Positions 62,048 through 64,000 of a stretch of 64,000 nucleotides of DNA are shown piece by piece. The stretch covers positions 3,162,001 through 3,226,000 of the forward strand of contig NZ_CP138995.1 in the NCBI RefSeq assembly GCF_044596045.1, given 5' to 3'. The position numbers and the translations under genes are program-made. How positions within the stretch are numbered: position 1 is the first letter of the stretch; each line of letters starts with the position of its first letter. This DNA is from Flagellimonas sp947499585 (GTDB lineage Bacteria > Bacteroidota > Bacteroidia > Flavobacteriales > Flavobacteriaceae). The notes beneath the pieces are model-generated. The model was not told the origin of the DNA. It did not search any database and was given only the letters and a program-made list of their open reading frames with translations.

Positions 62048-63326
62048 ATTTTTCAAACTCTTGCAGTGTTTTTATAATGATGGAAACACAATCCAGTAAT
62101 TGTTCTCGGTTCATTACCAAAGGCGGTGCAAAACGAATAATGTTACCATGGGTTGGTTTTGCCAAAAGACCATTTTCTTTCAGGGCCATACAAATATCCC
62201 ATGCTGTTGAACTGTCTTCACTATCATTAATAACAATTGCATTGAGCAATCCTCTTCCTCTAACTTTTACTACGAGGTCACAAGTTGAGATGAATGTATT
62301 GAGTTCTTCTCTAAAGACTTCACCTAGCTCAAAAGCATTTTGCGCCAGTTCTTCATCCTTAACAACTTCTAATGCTGCAATACCTACAGCAGCAGCTACA
62401 GGGTTGCCTCCAAAAGTACTTCCATGACTACCTGGTGTAATTACATCCATAACATCATCATTTGCCAAAACTGCAGATATAGGATATGCTCCACCCGAAA
62501 TTGCCTTGCCTAAAATTAAAACGTCTGGTTTTACATCTGGGGTCCCACTGCAATGCTTATCACTACAAGAGCAATTTCCACATGTGGCCAATAAACGTCC
62601 TGTGCGGGCAATACCTGTTTGTACTTCATCAGCAATAAAAAGTACATTGTGTTTTTCACAAAGTAACTTGGCAGCTTTTAAGTATCCTTCAGATGGTACA
62701 TAAACCCCCGCTTCACCTTGAATGGGCTCAACTAAAAACCCTGCAACATTCGCATTGTTTTCCAATGTTTCCTCCAAGGCATTTAAATTATCATATTCAA
62801 TTTGGATAAAGCCCTCTGTGTACGGACCATAATCTTCCCTTGCTACAGCATCATTGGAAAATGATATAATCGTTGTTGTTCTTCCATGAAAATTGTTCTT
62901 GCAAACAACAATCTTGGCTTGGTTTTCCGAGATTCCTTTTTTCTGATAAGCCCAACGTCTGCAGATTTTTAAAGCAGTTTCCACTGCTTCGGCACCAGTA
63001 TTCATGGGCAAAACTTTATCAAACTTAAAAGTAGACGTAGCATACTTTTCATACTTTCCCAACATATCGTTGTAGAAAGCCCTTGACGTTAAGGTCAAAG
63101 TTTTTGCTTGTTCTGTCATTGCTCCTACAATTTTTGGATGACAATGTCCTTGGTTTACGGCAGAGTAAGCGGATAAGAAATCATAATACTTCTTGCCTTC
63201 TACATCCCATACAAAGACACCTTCTCCCCTGCTCAATACAACGGGAAGTGGGTGATAATTGTGGGCACCGTACTTGTTTTCTAAATCTATCGCTTGTTGC
63301 GATGTTAAATGTTCTAAAACAGCCAT
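62046..63326 (-). CDS. rocD: Ornithine-oxo-acid transaminase
   Basis: PLP enzyme converting ornithine and 2-oxoglutarate to glutamate semialdehyde and glutamate. It has 426 residues. The N-terminal NYHPLPVVLSRGEGVFVWDV, the GAEAVETALKICRRW segment and the PLP Lys274 in LILGKAISGGAYPISAV are typical. Just before the Lys, residues 249-259 form a Cys-rich insert (CGNCSCSDKHC) missing from the Bacillus enzyme as I recall it. Four Cys in this spacing could bind a metal. It is convergent with the preceding gene and shares its terminator. Confidence 0.94.
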   Translation of the reverse strand: MAVLEHLTSQQAIDLENKYGAHNYHPLPVVLSRGEGVFVWDVEGKKYYDFLSAYSAVNQGHCHPKIVGAMTEQAKTLTLTSRAFYNDMLGKYEKYATSTFKFDKVLPMNTGAEAVETALKICRRWAYQKKGISENQAKIVVCKNNFHGRTTTIISFSNDAVAREDYGPYTEGFIQIEYDNLNALEETLENNANVAGFLVEPIQGEAGVYVPSEGYLKAAKLLCEKHNVLFIADEVQTGIARTGRLLATCGNCSCSDKHCSGTPDVKPDVLILGKAISGGAYPISAVLANDDVMDVITPGSHGSTFGGNPVAAAVGIAALEVVKDEELAQNAFELGEVFREELNTFISTCDLVVKVRGRGLLNAIVINDSEDSSTAWDICMALKENGLLAKPTHGNIIRFAPPLVMNREQLLDCVSIIIKTLQEFEK

Positions 63327-63472
63327 TTTAATTGTTTTTGAATTAATAAAATAACCATTCCTGCAATACCTTTATCCTTTCGAAGTCTCGAAAATTCAGC
63401 GTGGGAGAGAAATCATCCCTGAAGAGCTGCTAAAATATTAAATATTTATTCAAACTTAAAAGATTGTCTGTT

Positions 63473-63862
63473 TTAATCAGCCATTCTTTTAGTGGATAAG
63501 GTTGTTATTTGTAGTTCTAACCTCTTAAGTTCTCGCAGAATATCATTCTTATCCATTTGCATCCATACAAACAGTTTTATCATACCCATAAAAATCAAGC
63601 AAGCAAATATTCCGGTTCCCCATTTAATAAGTTCATTTGTGACCTCGGTATTTAAAAATTGAACAACACAAAATATGAGCAATCCAAAAATAACCAGGTT
63701 AAACAAATTCATGATAATAGCCAACCACCCTGTCTTTCCCTTAAATACACTACCAAATTTTTCAATAAGGTTTTGTTCCCCAAGTTCATCATAAAACTTT
63801 GCCTCTTCTTGGGTCAGTGCCTCCTTGATAAGTTCGTCTATTTTTTCAATGTCTTTTTTCAT
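63473..63862 (-). CDS. Small two-helix membrane protein paired with an ECF sigma factor
   Basis: A 129-residue protein with a soluble N-terminus (IEKIDELIKEALTQEEAKFYDEL), two membrane helices near residues 46-68 and 80-100, and a C-terminal basic coiled segment (ILRELKRLELQITTL). It resembles the flavobacterial DUF6768-type proteins, but I am not certain. The start overlaps the stop of the sigma gene as ATGA, so translation is coupled. It may modulate the sigma factor. Confidence 0.72.
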   Translation of the reverse strand: MKKDIEKIDELIKEALTQEEAKFYDELGEQNLIEKFGSVFKGKTGWLAIIMNLFNLVIFGLLIFCVVQFLNTEVTNELIKWGTGIFACLIFMGMIKLFVWMQMDKNDILRELKRLELQITTLSTKRMAD

Positions 63863-64000
63863 CTTTTTTTCTTTAAAATTCCTTTTAATTTTTCTCTAGC
63901 ATGGAACAGCCTTGATTTTGTTGTTCCAACTGATATGCCAAGTATGCCGCTAATTTCTTTCAATGAATATTCTTCCAAATAAAATAGCTTCAATACCATC
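63859..64000 (-). CDS. ECF sigma factor, C-terminal part only
   Basis: The last 47 residues of a sigma-70 family factor whose start lies beyond the window. They make up region 4 with its helix-turn-helix: LKLFYLEEYSLKEISGILG, then ISVGTTKSRLFHAREKLKG, ending in a basic tail (ILKKKR). The stop TGA overlaps the ATG of the next gene by four bases. It is the second ECF/membrane-protein pair in this window. Confidence 0.88.
   Translation of the reverse strand, partial: MVLKLFYLEEYSLKEISGILGISVGTTKSRLFHAREKLKGILKKKR

Noticed and set aside
1..64000. CRISPR arrays, tRNA or rRNA genes, insertion sequences and prophage genes
   Set aside because: No regularly spaced repeats, cloverleaf-like segments, transposases or phage structural genes were seen in either strand.

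Overview
The window is AT-rich chromosomal DNA from a member of the Bacteroidota, almost certainly the marine Flavobacteriaceae. The evidence is internal: bacillithiol synthase BshC, a RocD with a cysteine-rich insert, many short lipoproteins with Leu-rich signal peptides ending in Cys, near absence of Shine-Dalgarno sequences, and recurrent TAnnTTTG-type -7 promoter boxes. No rRNA, tRNA, CRISPR, insertion sequence or prophage was found. About 57 genes fill the window densely. Both ends cut a gene: a GH31 glucosidase at the left and an ECF sigma factor at the right.

Layout. 0-4 kb: alpha-glucan genes (GH31, glgB). 4-8.7 kb: a collagen-like lipoprotein, two methionine sulfoxide reductases B, a DinB-fold protein, lipoamide dehydrogenase, a small membrane protein and aroQ. 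8.7-10.5 kb: three small outer-membrane beta-barrel proteins. 10.7-16 kb: xerD, a GH13 glucosidase, a cassette-like inserted alpha/beta hydrolase and NADH dehydrogenase 2. 16-22 kb: an M20 amidohydrolase, an ECF sigma factor with a membrane partner, lipid and NUDIX enzymes, a lipoprotein cyclophilin and a TRIC channel. 21.5-28.4 kb: a divergent RDD gene and a tightly packed SpoIIM / membrane protein / DUF4129 / DUF4350 / MoxR / DUF58 operon. 28.4-31 kb: a YfiM-like protein, a nitronate monooxygenase/FabK-like flavoprotein and mnmA. 31.5-35.5 kb: two tandem surface lipoproteins with four fasciclin domains each. 35.8-47.2 kb: yidC, pyrG, assorted enzymes, and an overlapping guaA / LysM-receptor / OsmC / DUF922 operon. 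47.3-50 kb: beta-phosphoglucomutase and a secreted GH65 enzyme with features of an alpha-1,2-glucosidase (kojibiose hydrolase). 50-54.2 kb: the most unusual block (below). 54.4-64 kb: a PPOX-fold protein, a GT39-like membrane glycosyltransferase, bshC, an M14 peptidase, a carboxypeptidase-regulatory-domain protein, rocD, and an ECF sigma factor with a membrane partner.

Most interesting block. At 50.1-54.2 kb lie a tiny acidic lipoprotein, a membrane-spanning TPR regulator with a cytoplasmic LuxR-type helix-turn-helix, and a lipoprotein whose C-terminal half looks like the Ser/Thr-rich hairpin region of aerolysin/ETX-MTX2 beta-pore-forming toxins. The first two genes share a duplicated promoter with TTGG...CCAA dyads around the -7 box. 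The third has tandem TGTCCACCC repeats 11 bp apart just upstream of its promoter, then a GC-rich, foldable leader of about 125 nt. This suggests a self-regulated envelope-sensing module controlling a surface pore-former-like protein. The function is inferred, not shown.

Other points worth checking are the hydrolase cassette bounded by inverted GTTAGGTGC repeats, a PlsC-like acyltransferase with both core motifs altered, divergent genes whose start codons overlap, and several -7 boxes so close to start codons that leaderless transcripts are likely. All functional calls rest on motifs read by eye, without database searches.
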